A stretch of 64,000 nt of DNA from Desulfarculales bacterium UBA696. GTDB taxonomy: Bacteria > Desulfobacterota > Syntrophobacteria > Syntrophobacterales > Syntrophobacteraceae. The translations under genes and the position numbers were made by a program. The notes under the pieces were generated by a model that searched no databases, was not told the DNA's origin, and saw only the letters and a program-made list of their open reading frames with translations. Where the stretch lies: the NCBI GenBank assembly GCA_002298995.1, contig DBMO01000054.1:132260-196259 (forward strand). The letters are read 5' to 3'. Positions 8,204-16,814 of the stretch are shown here, piece by piece; within the stretch, counting starts at the first letter, position 1, and every line of letters starts with the position of its first letter.

Positions 8204-9356
8204 TTTCTACGATGTCTATTACGCCAGCCTAAACCGCCAGGGAGAGGAGCTCTGCGGAGACCAGGTAAAGATTCTTCGCACGAAGGACAGGACGCTGGTG
8301 GTCCTTTCGGACGGCTTGGGAAGCGGCGTGAAGGCCAACATCCTGGCCACCCTTACGACCGAAATCATCATGACAATGCTCCGCGAGTCCGTCCCGCTCA
8401 AGGAAATCATCGAAACCGTAATTGGCACGCTTCCCATTTCCAAAGAACGAGGAATCGCCTACTCGACTTTTGTGATAGTCGAAATTCACCACGAAACCAA
8501 CCGATTCGACATCTTCAACTTCGACAGCCCTCCTGTCTTTTTTCTCAAAGAGGGATGCGTCGTTCAGATAGAGCATGAAGAGGTATCCATTCTAGGTAAG
8601 AGCCTGTATTTCATGGGTGGCAAGATCGAAAGGGACGGTTTCATCGGGGTCGCCAGCGATGGGATACTGTACGCCGGTTTAGGGGTGTCTATGAATTTGG
8701 GATGGGGTTGGGACAACGTCGCCGATCATCTGGAGCAGGTTTTCAGGAAAAAGCCTCCTGCCTCCAAAGTCGTCGTCGATTCGGTCACCGACGAGGCGAA
8801 AGCGCTATACGGCAACAACATCGGAGACGATGCAACCTTCGTCGGCATCTACGCACGCAAGCGAAACGACCTGATGGTCTTCACCGGCCCTCCGTTGAAA
8901 AAGGAGTGGGACAAATCTTATGTCGATCGGTTCCTGAGCTTCGATGGCAGAAAAGTCATCTGTGGCGGTACGACCAGCAACCTTGTCGCCCAGTACGGAG
9001 GCAAAAAAGCCGTCATTGAATCCGACACCATGACGCCAGACTGTCCCCCGATCGGCAGCATGACGGAAGTCGACCTGGTCACTGAAGGAATCTTCACGAT
9101 GGCCGCCACTTTGAAAAAGCTGCAGGAATGTCGGGGGAATCTTGCAGCAGTGCCCGTGGAGCGTACAGGGCCTTCCATGCTAACACGGGAGATGCTGTCG
9201 GCGGATTCGATCCATTTCCTGATCGGACAAAGCGTCAACCCTTATCATCAAAATCCCCTTCTGCCCAAGAACATCTCCATTCGACGCAACATTCTCGATC
9301 AAATCGTCAGTTTACTGAGAAGATATAACAAGGAAGTTCTCGTCGAATACTGCTGA
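8184..9356 (+). CDS. SpoIIE-type PP2C serine phosphatase
   Basis: 390-residue cytosolic phosphatase. The SpoIIE/PP2C motifs are clear: early GEELCGDQ, VVLSDGLGSGVKANILA (metal-binding Asp and Gly-rich turn) and GDDATFVGIYAR (second metal Asp pair). A further ~150-residue C-terminal domain has no family I recognise; it includes KVICGGTTSNLVAQYGG and an ending rich in charged helices. The ATG at 8184 lies within the PAS gene and follows GGAG. Enzymes of this layout, next to a PAS protein and a [2Fe-2S] protein, are known from hydrogenase gene clusters, but no hydrogenase is present in this window. The substrate phosphoprotein is not identified. Confidence 0.88.
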   Translation: MAEKTNDFYDVYYASLNRQGEELCGDQVKILRTKDRTLVVLSDGLGSGVKANILATLTTEIIMTMLRESVPLKEIIETVIGTLPISKERGIAYSTFVIVEIHHETNRFDIFNFDSPPVFFLKEGCVVQIEHEEVSILGKSLYFMGGKIERDGFIGVASDGILYAGLGVSMNLGWGWDNVADHLEQVFRKKPPASKVVVDSVTDEAKALYGNNIGDDATFVGIYARKRNDLMVFTGPPLKKEWDKSYVDRFLSFDGRKVICGGTTSNLVAQYGGKKAVIESDTMTPDCPPIGSMTEVDLVTEGIFTMAATLKKLQECRGNLAAVPVERTGPSMLTREMLSADSIHFLIGQSVNPYHQNPLLPKNISIRRNILDQIVSLLRRYNKEVLVEYC

Positions 9357-9562
9357 GGCAAAAATCCTTGGCCTCCCTGATCAATGGGGTAACCGGCGAA
9401 ACCTTATCGGCCGAATTGAAGCTCCCGTACAACCATTTTGAGGCGCCAGGCTCGGTTACTCAAAGCGACGGATTTGTGGCGGCAAGCAAGACCATGCATT
9501 TCCTTTTTCCCCAGCCAGCCCCATAATTGACGGACAACGCAGTGGTATTGCCTTACCACCAT

Positions 9563-9726
9563 CGACTACCGTTTCGGGCATGGCCGCGAGGGCGACATCG
9601 AATACCTCAAGCGCATGGGGGAAGAATACGGCTTTGCGGTGGATACCGTTTCCGGGTTCAAAATGGACGATACGGTGGTGAGCAGCACAGCCATCCGTCA
9701 GATGATCCTCGCGGGGAATGTCCGGG
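9563..9726 (+). pseudogene. ribF: ribF internal fragment
   Basis: 164 bp with 153 identical bases to 14641-14804 inside the intact ribF gene. It encodes the DYRFGHG region through IRQMILAGNVR in frame. The 11 differences give mostly synonymous or conservative changes (for example Gln to Glu, Ala to Ser), so it probably came from a functional ribF allele rather than decaying in place. Both ends are abrupt. It has no start and joins directly to a fragment of a different gene at a shared GGG. Confidence 0.9.
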
Positions 9727-9797
9727 CGCTACCCCGATTGCACCAGCCAGCCCCCGGCAATGCCTCAGAACTAGACTGCAACTTCAGGCAATTGGAC
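9724..9797 (+). repeat. 74-bp duplicated segment, copy 2 (3' fragment of a TMTC-like gene)
   Basis: 70/74 identical to 5659-5732. It still reads GRYPDCTSQPPAMPQN then TAG, so it preserves the C-terminus and stop of a TMTC-like paralog. It is joined to the ribF fragment with three bases of overlap, which suggests microhomology-mediated joining. Confidence 0.85.
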
Positions 9798-9812
9798 TCA
9801 ACCCGGTATAAG

Positions 9813-9856
9813 TGGTATGGTTTTGCGGTGGCATGGTTTTGCGGTGGTATGTTTTT
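9813..9856 (+). repeat. 16-bp tandem repeat, 2.7 copies
   Basis: Two nearly identical 16-bp units of the form TGGYATGGTTTTGCGG plus a partial third copy (TGGTATGTTTTT). The array lies about 80 bp upstream of the MarC-like gene and adjoins the gene fragments. It could be slippage product or part of the promoter region. Confidence 0.7.
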
Positions 9857-9933
9857 ACGTGATTCAAGGAATTGCTGCTGAACTTCAGGAAGCCCTCCCC
9901 GAACGCGGTGCTTGTTCACGAAAAGGACAGTGT

Positions 9934-10572
9934 ATGTTTGCGTGGGCGGAGTATGTGAAAATCCTTGTTGCGGTGCTGGTCATTGTGAACCCGTTCGGGG
10001 CAATTCCCGCCTTTGTGAGCCTGGCCGGGTCCCAGCCCGAAGCTGAACGCAGGCGCACGGCTCAGATAACGGCACTGTCCGTGGGCGTAGTCCTTATCAT
10101 GGCCTGCCTTTTCGGCGAATCGCTGCTGCGTTTTTTTGGCATAAGCATGGCGTCTTTTCGCGTCGGAGGCGGAATCCTGGTCATGCTACTGGCTGTAACG
10201 ATGTTCAATGCCCAGCTTAGCGGAAGCAAACACACGCCCGAAGAGGCAAAAGAAGCCGAGCACAAGGCGGATATCGCAGTTGTGCCGCTCGCCGTGCCGC
10301 TTCTTTCAGGACCGGGCGCCATCAGCACCGTTATCATCTACATAGACCAGGCGCCTAGCTTGACCGATAAGGGCTTCATTGTCGGCATATGCCTTGTCGT
10401 CGCTTTGGTGGTGTGGATAACTCTCCGGCTTGCCATCCCGATTGGCGCTGCATTGGGGAAAACGGGCATAAACATTGTAACCCGCCTGATGGGCCTGGTT
10501 CTGGCGGCTATTGCCGTCGAAATAATCGCCGGCGGTCTCGGCAAACTCTTTCCGGGGCTCATTCAGAGGTAG
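9934..10572 (+). CDS. MarC-family integral membrane protein
   Basis: 212-residue inner-membrane protein of the MarC family (PF01914), usually six helices, with no proven transport substrate. It shows the family's IVNPFGAIPAFVSL opening, GGGILVMLLAVTMF in the middle, and PLAVPLLSGPGAISTVI, the second Pro-Gly re-entrant motif. The ATG at 9934 has AAGGA seven bases upstream; an in-frame extension to 9817 runs over the tandem repeat and is not credible. It stands alone downstream of the scarred region, so it may have lost or gained its upstream sequences by recombination. Confidence 0.9.
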   Translation: MFAWAEYVKILVAVLVIVNPFGAIPAFVSLAGSQPEAERRRTAQITALSVGVVLIMACLFGESLLRFFGISMASFRVGGGILVMLLAVTMFNAQLSGSKHTPEEAKEAEHKADIAVVPLAVPLLSGPGAISTVIIYIDQAPSLTDKGFIVGICLVVALVVWITLRLAIPIGAALGKTGINIVTRLMGLVLAAIAVEIIAGGLGKLFPGLIQR

Positions 10573-10742
10573 AGAAATATTGGAATTTTAGGAATTGAAC
10601 GCGTGTAAACGACTAATACTAATTTGCAGCGGGGGTGAGGGGAAACACCCATCTTGAGGAATTGAACAGTTTCAGCCCCAATTTGAGCGCTTATGCCGCG
10701 CCACTCCCCAGAGCGAGGACATCGCTTGCGATATGTTCCATT

Positions 10743-11807
10743 TCAGTGTTCCATCTTGCAGGACCGGTCAATCTGCTGGATGATATCGCTATAATTCTCG
10801 AACTGAGTTTCGAAAATTTCGTCTTCAAAAACGCCGGGCATCAGAAGGTGCTTTAACGTTAAGAAATTGTTGTGTAAGAAATAGAGATCCGGCAGTATCG
10901 CCGTCGAATTGCCGCCATCATCGTTCGAAAAAAGAACTGAATTAAACATTACATAAATCGTCTCTCCTTTCATGAAGACTACATCTTCATTCATTCCTAT
11001 CACCCCACTCCCAAAGTCGTTGTACGGTTTGATGTATCTCTGTAGTGCGTTGCGCAGATCAGGGCCAAATTCCCTTGCCTGATTCTGGGCCAGGTGATAG
11101 GCGCTTGCATAGGAGCCAAAAGAGGTTATGGAGATGGCCGGCTTAGCCTCGAATCTATTGGACCCTGTTTGGGCATTAAACCTGGCGATTGCTTCGAGAA
11201 ATTTCAACCTGAGACCGTAGTAGATCGAAAGGTAAATAAAGACACCGGCCTGTTGCTTAAAATCAGCATTCAGGTTCAAATATTCAGCCATCAGAAATTC
11301 GACAAGCTGGGTATTCCGGGCAGAGATATAACTTGCGAAAAATTGATCCGAGTCTATTCGATTGGAAAATAGAAACCCGGCACGGCTTGCAGATCCACAT
11401 TGCTTCCACCACCTGAGTTGCACGGGGGCCCGGTGGTTCTCAATTTCAAGGTAGAGAGAGCTTTTCTTCAGATTGAGGAAATCACTACAGTCCAACTGAA
11501 GCTGAACACCGCTTTCCGAGAAATCGACAATATCAATCTTTATTCTCTGGACGTCTGTTCCGTACCCGCACCCTCCACAATCGGGATTCGAGCTTTGTCC
11601 ACCCGAAGAACCCGGGTCCCGCGCAACCAGAATCCCATCAATCCCGTTTGATCCTAAAGCTCCTGAAAGAGCTGCCGGTGTAGGAAAGCGTGGAAATTTC
11701 CTCCTCGCACTGGATGGTCGAAAAGCCACAAAGGATTCCACCATTTCTCGAAAGCTTTGTTCATCCGTCATTTCTCGATAGCAGAACTCGTCAATTTGAT
11801 CGGCCAT
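10743..11807 (-). CDS. PilZ-like domain protein with unknown C-terminal domain
   Basis: 354-residue cytosolic protein. Residues ~35-150 look like a PilZ-type barrel. A charged RRKFPRFPTPAAL opening supplies an RxxxR-like motif, then IVDFSESGVQLQLD corresponds to the D/NxSxxG motif, followed by VQLRWWK and GFLF. C-di-GMP binding is therefore plausible. The remaining ~200 residues match no family I know; they are helical with a segment of aromatic residues (FIYLSIYYGLRLKFLEAI). The ATG at 11807 has an excellent GGAGG ribosome-binding site seven bases upstream. The gene is leftward, with 398 bp separating it from the HEPN gene. Confidence 0.65.
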   Translation of the reverse strand: MADQIDEFCYREMTDEQSFREMVESFVAFRPSSARRKFPRFPTPAALSGALGSNGIDGILVARDPGSSGGQSSNPDCGGCGYGTDVQRIKIDIVDFSESGVQLQLDCSDFLNLKKSSLYLEIENHRAPVQLRWWKQCGSASRAGFLFSNRIDSDQFFASYISARNTQLVEFLMAEYLNLNADFKQQAGVFIYLSIYYGLRLKFLEAIARFNAQTGSNRFEAKPAISITSFGSYASAYHLAQNQAREFGPDLRNALQRYIKPYNDFGSGVIGMNEDVVFMKGETIYVMFNSVLFSNDDGGNSTAILPDLYFLHNNFLTLKHLLMPGVFEDEIFETQFENYSDIIQQIDRSCKMEH

Positions 11808-12205
11808 AAGAATCCTCCGGCGCCAAAAATATCTACATTCACTGCGTGGTTGAGAACCAGCAATGCAGGATGCCGACTTAGTTCCCTTGTGTTCCAACCT
11901 GATAGATGGAATCTTGCTATTGCCTTCCCGGCAGATGTCTCGCTTCAGGGAGATATTACCAAGGGAATGGAATAGCATGGGCCCATCCCACAACTCTATC
12001 CCTTCGATGGAGCTCTGTATTGGATCAATCGACAGACATCAGGAAAAGCTTGACACCTAGATAGACATTCTCATCGGATATTTTTCATTTGTTCTGTAAA
12101 AGATGACTCCTTGCCAGTGAATGGAAAAGAAAATTGATCTAATTGGCCTTGGGGAAACCGATCGAATTGGCATTGAACGTCTAGGAGACGAGATAACTTT
12201 GGTCG
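11808..12205. other. intergenic region
   Basis: 398 bp between two leftward genes. AT-rich towards 12060-12200. Presumed promoter of the PilZ-like gene; no repeat, RNA or terminator that I could support. Confidence 0.35.
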
Positions 12206-13453
12206 CTACTTGGATCTGAATCTAATTCCTCTGGTATATAAATGGCTTTTCTTTTTTAGAGCCTTGAGATCAACAGGAAGATCAAGAAACTCTGAGGCTT
12301 CGGACAGATTGCTGAAAGTTTTGCCATTTGCAAGATGAAAATTGATGAGAGCTTCCACATAGAATTTCAGTTGGAAAATGTAAGTATCGATGCTCCTGCT
12401 TAATTCATTGTAATGCACAAATGCATTTCGCCTCATTCGCAAATGATCTAACACCTCCCTGTGATATTGAGGCTCCTGGAAAATAAAAGAGGTTCTTCGG
12501 ATTGTTACTCCATAATTCCCTATTAAGGTATCTGTCAACCTTTCCATTACTGGCCAAAGTTTTAGAAACGAAATGTCAAAATTGCGGTAATCCAAAGCGC
12601 GCCCATATTCGCGAATTGCCCATTCAAGATCAGCCCTGTAATTGTGCATCTGCAACAGTTTTCTGACTCTTTTCTCGCGTCTGTAAAAGTCCTCCATTTG
12701 GGGGCCTATTGTCTTTACTGTAATCGGGCCCTGGTAATAAGGGTCATACCACCATGACTCCTTTAGAGGATTGGCTGTTCCTGGCTGGACAATATGTATC
12801 GGTCCCAATACAATTGTGTTTATTGGCGTCCGAACATCGCCAATTGTGATTCGGAATAATCCATAATTTTCATTGAGATTCCAAATTCCACGTAGCAGGT
12901 CAAGCGCCTCAAACCCTTTGTGGAAGGCCTCTTCTGGTGAACGAGCGGAAAGGAAAAGGAGAACCGGCAAATAAGTCTTTGGTGGATCGGTACATAAGGG
13001 CCGGCAGGCCATCTCCTCAATCATTTCTTCAGCTTCAGCATCTTCAGTATAGGCTTTTGAGATTTTCCTTCCAAAACTAATGATTATGTTATCGACCTTG
13101 CAGCGCTTCATCTGTTCGCGTGGTTGAATGGATAAAGAGGTAGAAATGACATATCTGGTCTTCGGCTGCATAATAAACTCGACTTCAAGCTCTTTAACCT
13201 GTTTTAAAATACTTTCTAGTTCAATTGCTCCTTTTCGTGCTGCTGCAAAAAGAGCTTGGTTGAAGATACGCAGTTTTTCACCTTCTGGAATCTCAGGGCG
13301 GAATTCAATAAAGCTGAACAAGCTCGCTGAGCAGTCCCAGAAATCAGGACCTCCGAAAGTGATACCGCCGGATTCATCTGAATGCTTGCAGGCTCCTAGC
13401 CTGCTTGCGAGTCTTTGGCCGCTAGAACCTTCTCTTTTCCATTTTGCTGCCAT
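12206..13453 (-). CDS. HEPN-domain (Apea-like) protein
   Basis: 415-residue soluble protein. The C-terminal ~140 residues look like an ApeA-type HEPN domain: LKLWPVMERLTDTLI, IRRTSFIFQ, then HLRMRRNAFVHYNE, which contains the Rx4-6H motif of HEPN RNases, and finally an FLDLP tail. The N-terminal ~270 residues form no family I recognise. HEPN proteins often cleave RNA in toxin-antitoxin or phage-defence settings, but no antitoxin or defence partner is adjacent. The base composition is more AT-rich than its neighbours, and the gene lies next to tRNA-Leu, consistent with acquisition. AGGA precedes the ATG by eight bases. Confidence 0.65.
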   Translation of the reverse strand: MAAKWKREGSSGQRLASRLGACKHSDESGGITFGGPDFWDCSASLFSFIEFRPEIPEGEKLRIFNQALFAAARKGAIELESILKQVKELEVEFIMQPKTRYVISTSLSIQPREQMKRCKVDNIIISFGRKISKAYTEDAEAEEMIEEMACRPLCTDPPKTYLPVLLFLSARSPEEAFHKGFEALDLLRGIWNLNENYGLFRITIGDVRTPINTIVLGPIHIVQPGTANPLKESWWYDPYYQGPITVKTIGPQMEDFYRREKRVRKLLQMHNYRADLEWAIREYGRALDYRNFDISFLKLWPVMERLTDTLIGNYGVTIRRTSFIFQEPQYHREVLDHLRMRRNAFVHYNELSRSIDTYIFQLKFYVEALINFHLANGKTFSNLSEASEFLDLPVDLKALKKKSHLYTRGIRFRSK

Positions 13454-14091
13454 AACAGAATCCTAATTTCGGTGTCAGTGGCCGAGGGCGACTTGGAGCT
13501 TTTACTTAACACAAGCTTACATCTTCTGTATAGACGACAGCAACGCGGAGAAGATAGACCCGTTGAGCAGCCCGGACCCGGAGCCAAGGAAACTGGCGTC
13601 GGACCTGATAGATCAGGTGAGAAGCCGCATGGTAGCGTCGAGGCAACTCTAACCCCTTACTCTCGAGTCTCTCCTGAATTCCGCGTCAACGTAAAGCCTT
13701 TCTGCTTTTATTCATGTCATCTAGGATAGACTTTTATGACATCTTAGATTTTCTATCTCTCTATAACTAATTACAAGATCATAGCTATCGTGTTACTTTT
13801 TGCGCGCCGGTTGGGGGTGCGATTTGGGGTACAGGGGTACTCGGGAAAAGCGGGTTCCGCCGCTGGAAGGGGTTCGGACTTGGGACGTCGGCAAGTCGCC
13901 AGTGCTAACGCGATTCGGATCATAAAGTGTAAAACCGCCAGGATCAGGCTGAAAGCTCCCGCCGTGGGTTTGAATTCTCGCAGTGGATGGTGAAGTACAT
14001 TCCAGTGAGCTTTAAACAATATGCGTGCACGCAATATGCACATAAGGCAACCAGCTAATAAAAAAGGGCTTGCGATTGCCCGCAAACCCGA
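13454..14091. other. long intergenic region beside tRNA-Leu
   Basis: 638 bp. One stretch (13479-13652, plus strand) reads as an open, hydrophilic frame ending in TAA (DDSNAEKIDPLSSPDPEP...) and may be a decayed gene end, but it has no start. The rest shows no repeat or RNA I can support. No integrase or duplicate of the tRNA 3' end was seen. Confidence 0.35.
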
Positions 14092-14175
14092 TGCCGAAGC
14101 GGGGACTCGAACCCCGACAGGAATACTCCCACTAGACCCTGAACCTAGCGCGTCTACCAGTTCCGCCACTTCGGC
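14092..14175 (-). tRNA. tRNA-Leu (anticodon CAG)
   Basis: 84-nt tRNA with a 7-bp acceptor stem GCCGAAG/CTTCGGC, discriminator A, the T-arm GGGGTTCGAGTCCCC and a long variable arm as expected for leucine. The anticodon loop reads TTCAGGG, giving CAG. CCA is not encoded. It is transcribed leftward, opposite to ribF, whose coding start lies 95 bp away. Confidence 0.95.
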
Positions 14176-14269
14176 AAAATCACTTGATAATAAAGTGCGA
14201 ATACCGTATTCTAAAAGTCTTTACCTGTCAAGGCGTTTTAGACTTTTTTCGGAAGGTGTTGCCCTTCGT

Positions 14270-15205
14270 ATGGAAGTGTTTAGAGGTATCGATTCGATTC
14301 GGGGGAGGTTGAAAAACCCCGCCGTTACAATAGGCAATTTCGACGGTGTCCACAGGGGCCATCAGGCCCTGTTTCTAAAGGTCAAGCAGTGGGCCTCGAA
14401 ACTCGACGGGCAATCGGTGGTTATTACTTTCCACCCTCACCCGCTCCAGGTTCTTTTTCCCGATAAGCAACTCACCTTTATTACATCCCACGAGCAAAAG
14501 CTCGAACTCATCGAGTCCTGCGGCATCGATGCAACCGTTGTGATCCCATTTGATCATGAGTTTGCAGGGATTTCGGCCGAAAGTTTCGTGACCGACCTGC
14601 TGGTGGACAAAATCGGGATCAAGGCGATAGTTGTCGGCTACGACTACCGTTTCGGGCATGGCCGCCAAGGCGACATAGAATACCTCAAGCGCATGGGAGA
14701 ACAATACGGCTTTGCGGTGGATACCGTTGCCGGGTTCAAAACAGACGATACGGTGGTGAGCAGTACGGCCATCCGCCAGATGATCCTCGCGGGGAATGTC
14801 CGGGATGCGAGAAAACTTTTGGGGCGTTTTTTCGAGGTTAGCGGAACGGTTATCGAGGGCAGAAAAAGGGGCGCAAGCCTTGGATTTCCGACTGCAAACC
14901 TTCGAGTTACCTCTCAGGCATCCCCACGCACCGGGGTCTATGTGGTCGAGGCCGAAATAGAGGGAAAGACCTACGGGGGGGCCGCCAACCTCGGATACAA
15001 TCCAACTTTCGGCGACGTCGACCTGAGCCTCGAGGTGCACCTTTTCGATTTCAACCAGGATGTTTACGGAAAGCCGATCTCTGTGAGATTCATAGACAGG
15101 CTTCGCGATGAGAAACGTTTTTCGGGGCCGGACGAGTTGATTGAGCAGATTAGAAAAGATGTGTCAAAGGCCAGGGAAATTCTGTCAGGAATGCGCGGCA
15201 AGTAA
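14270..15205 (+). CDS. ribF: bifunctional riboflavin kinase / FAD synthetase
   Basis: 311-residue enzyme that phosphorylates riboflavin to FMN and adenylates FMN to FAD. The N-terminal adenylyltransferase half has TIGNFDGVHRGHQALF (nucleotidyltransferase GxFDxxHxGH motif) and a late SSTAIRQMILAGNV motif. The C-terminal kinase half has GRKRGASLGFPTANL and NLGYNPTFG. The length is normal. The ATG at 14270 begins a canonical N-terminus; the upstream extension would run through the tRNA and is artefactual. The ribosome-binding site GGAAGG is about 13 bases away. A 164-bp fragment of ribF sequence also lies at 9563-9726. Confidence 0.97.
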   Translation: MEVFRGIDSIRGRLKNPAVTIGNFDGVHRGHQALFLKVKQWASKLDGQSVVITFHPHPLQVLFPDKQLTFITSHEQKLELIESCGIDATVVIPFDHEFAGISAESFVTDLLVDKIGIKAIVVGYDYRFGHGRQGDIEYLKRMGEQYGFAVDTVAGFKTDDTVVSSTAIRQMILAGNVRDARKLLGRFFEVSGTVIEGRKRGASLGFPTANLRVTSQASPRTGVYVVEAEIEGKTYGGAANLGYNPTFGDVDLSLEVHLFDFNQDVYGKPISVRFIDRLRDEKRFSGPDELIEQIRKDVSKAREILSGMRGK

Positions 15206-15287
15206 CGAAGACCCTCTCGGGGGAATGTCGCCCCCCGCGATCCGCAACGGCACGGCATCCTAATCAGGCACCCGTCGAAACCGGTTC

Positions 15288-15911
15288 TTACTTCTCCACA
15301 CACTCGATGCTTGTTTCGCCTGTTTCCTGCGATATCCAACCATTTTTCAAATCCAGCAACTCCTCGATGCCGATGCTTTTCTCCGATTGGCCAGGCTGCA
15401 TAGCCAAAGCCTGTTTGCCGCCGATTTTGATCTCGATGGCCGCGATTGCAGGTTTTCGGCTAAAAATTACGAAATCGGCACCGTCGGTAAATGAGAATGC
15501 AAGATAGACCGAATTTCCGCTGTCAGTTCGGAAAAATCCCTGCCCTTCAACCTTCCCGAGCCGGTGAAAATAGAGGCCTTCCTGCTTTTCGGCCGCAAGA
15601 TCCAGATCATTCACATCCGGAAGGCCGGCCTTTTCCTTCAGATGCTTCGCGAGTTGCGAAAGCATCTTCTTGATTGGCAGTTTCATCCTCAGGCCAAAAT
15701 CGGCCGCCACGTCCGGATATATTCTTAGTATATTTTCCAAGTCCGCCTGCAAGCCGGATGGCAGCTGCAGCATGAAATCCCAAAAGTTGTCCAGGAACGG
15801 TTCAAGGATAGACCTCACCATCTCCGCCGGCACGGCCCCGAGCAGCATCTGCTGTCTGACACTCCCGAAAACAAGTTCCGGAAATCTATCGAGGAGTTCA
15901 TTCTTTTTCAT
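15288..15911 (-). CDS. hypothetical protein, last gene of the ald operon
   Basis: 207-residue soluble protein I do not recognise. The N-terminus is helical (MKKNELLDRFPELVFGSV...), the middle is Lys-rich (LPIKKMLSQLAKHLKEKAG), and the C-terminal half is beta-rich (GFFRTDSGNSVYLAFSF, IAAIEIKIGG). No signal peptide or metal motif. Its ATG lies one base after the TGA of the upstream gene, so the two are surely translated together and may form a complex. It is convergent with ribF, 82 bp away. Confidence 0.75.
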   Translation of the reverse strand: MKKNELLDRFPELVFGSVRQQMLLGAVPAEMVRSILEPFLDNFWDFMLQLPSGLQADLENILRIYPDVAADFGLRMKLPIKKMLSQLAKHLKEKAGLPDVNDLDLAAEKQEGLYFHRLGKVEGQGFFRTDSGNSVYLAFSFTDGADFVIFSRKPAIAAIEIKIGGKQALAMQPGQSEKSIGIEELLDLKNGWISQETGETSIECVEK

Positions 15912-15912
15912 A

Positions 15913-16779
15913 TCACGCCCGGCGAAAGATGGACAAAACCTCCTCGAACACGCATTTCCGGTGTTCAGCCAGAAGATACCTGTTCGCATGCTCCATCTTG
16001 TTTTCGAAGTTGAATTGCCGCATCAGTTTCAGAACAAAGGGTTTCCGGTCATCACCCTGGAGCCACCCGAAGAGAGTCTTTTCCCATTTACCTCCCTCAA
16101 AACCGGGCCTCCTGGAATCCTCATCAATTATATCGCCCCTTAAAACGTGCTCGAACAGACGGCGGAATTTCTTGATTGCCGCATCAACCCCGCTTTCACA
16201 TATCTCAAGGTCGTTTCGGACCATATCGATAACAAGGTAGACCAGCCAGACCAGGGTCTTATAGCGCAAGATTCTATCCTGATCCGATTTTGCTTTTGTG
16301 CCCTCACGGGAAAAAAGCTGCATGAAAGGCGCAATATCTTTAGAGACCGCGGGCCATGATCTCCTGCCAAAGATGGTTTTTACTAAAACGCAAACCGCTT
16401 CCTGCTGATGCGGCACTATGATTCTGTCATCCTCGATGCCCGGATCTATCCCGAAAGAGTCTTCCAGGACGGCCTGAACCGTTTCGCTTTCCCTAAAAAG
16501 GATGAAATGCGTTGGGGAGATGGATGCCCTGACGCGTTCAAGAGCGTAGCACAAGAGATAGGACCGGATTGCATCGCCAGTTGCCGCAATTCCATCTTTT
16601 GCCTGACAGCAAATCCTTTTCGCCAGAATTTCCCTGTCCCTCAATAGAATCTCGGCCAATGGGGCCAGCGACGGAGCAGCTGTCCAGACATGGATGTGGT
16701 TGTCTATTAGTTCTTCTATCCGGGGAGCCTCTACAGATGAAGGCATCTTTGCTTCGCCCTTGTTCAGATTCATCAGCAT
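15913..16779 (-). CDS. hypothetical protein in the ald operon
   Basis: 288-residue soluble, mostly alpha-helical protein of no family I know. The probable start is the ATG at 16779 (or 16773), 35 bases after the receiver gene's stop; a longer frame to 16890 would overlap that gene. It is rich in Arg and Leu (VRASISPTHFILFRE, YLVIDMVRNDLEI) and has no membrane segment. Directly coupled to the downstream hypothetical gene, it appears to be part of a receiver-linked pair of unknown role. Confidence 0.72.
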   Translation of the reverse strand: MLMNLNKGEAKMPSSVEAPRIEELIDNHIHVWTAAPSLAPLAEILLRDREILAKRICCQAKDGIAATGDAIRSYLLCYALERVRASISPTHFILFRESETVQAVLEDSFGIDPGIEDDRIIVPHQQEAVCVLVKTIFGRRSWPAVSKDIAPFMQLFSREGTKAKSDQDRILRYKTLVWLVYLVIDMVRNDLEICESGVDAAIKKFRRLFEHVLRGDIIDEDSRRPGFEGGKWEKTLFGWLQGDDRKPFVLKLMRQFNFENKMEHANRYLLAEHRKCVFEEVLSIFRRA

Positions 16780-16814
16780 CCCGCCCGGTACGGGCTCCGA
16801 GGAGTGCGTGCTCG

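Larger units (their letters stand above)
9357..9933. other. scarred intergenic region with gene fragments and a tandem repeat
   Basis: The 577 bp between the phosphatase and the MarC-like gene hold a ribF fragment, a fragment matching the 3' end of the TMTC-like gene, and a short 16-bp tandem repeat, listed separately. I recognise nothing in 9357-9562. The region looks like a recombination scar. Confidence 0.7.

Noticed and set aside
9527..9881. Plus-strand open frames through the ribF/TMTC scar
   Set aside because: They read through two unrelated gene fragments and a tandem repeat; no credible start or continuous domain.
13479..13652. Possible remnant of a coding gene between the HEPN gene and tRNA-Leu
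   Set aside because: Open and hydrophilic, ends in TAA, but has no start and no recognisable domain; kept only as a note.
12206..14175. tRNA-Leu as attachment site of a genomic island
   Set aside because: No integrase and no duplicated tRNA 3' end found in the window, though AT-rich genes lie beside it.
14021..14269. N-terminal extension of ribF
   Set aside because: It runs across the tRNA-Leu gene on the opposite strand, and the family N-terminus begins at the ATG at 14270.
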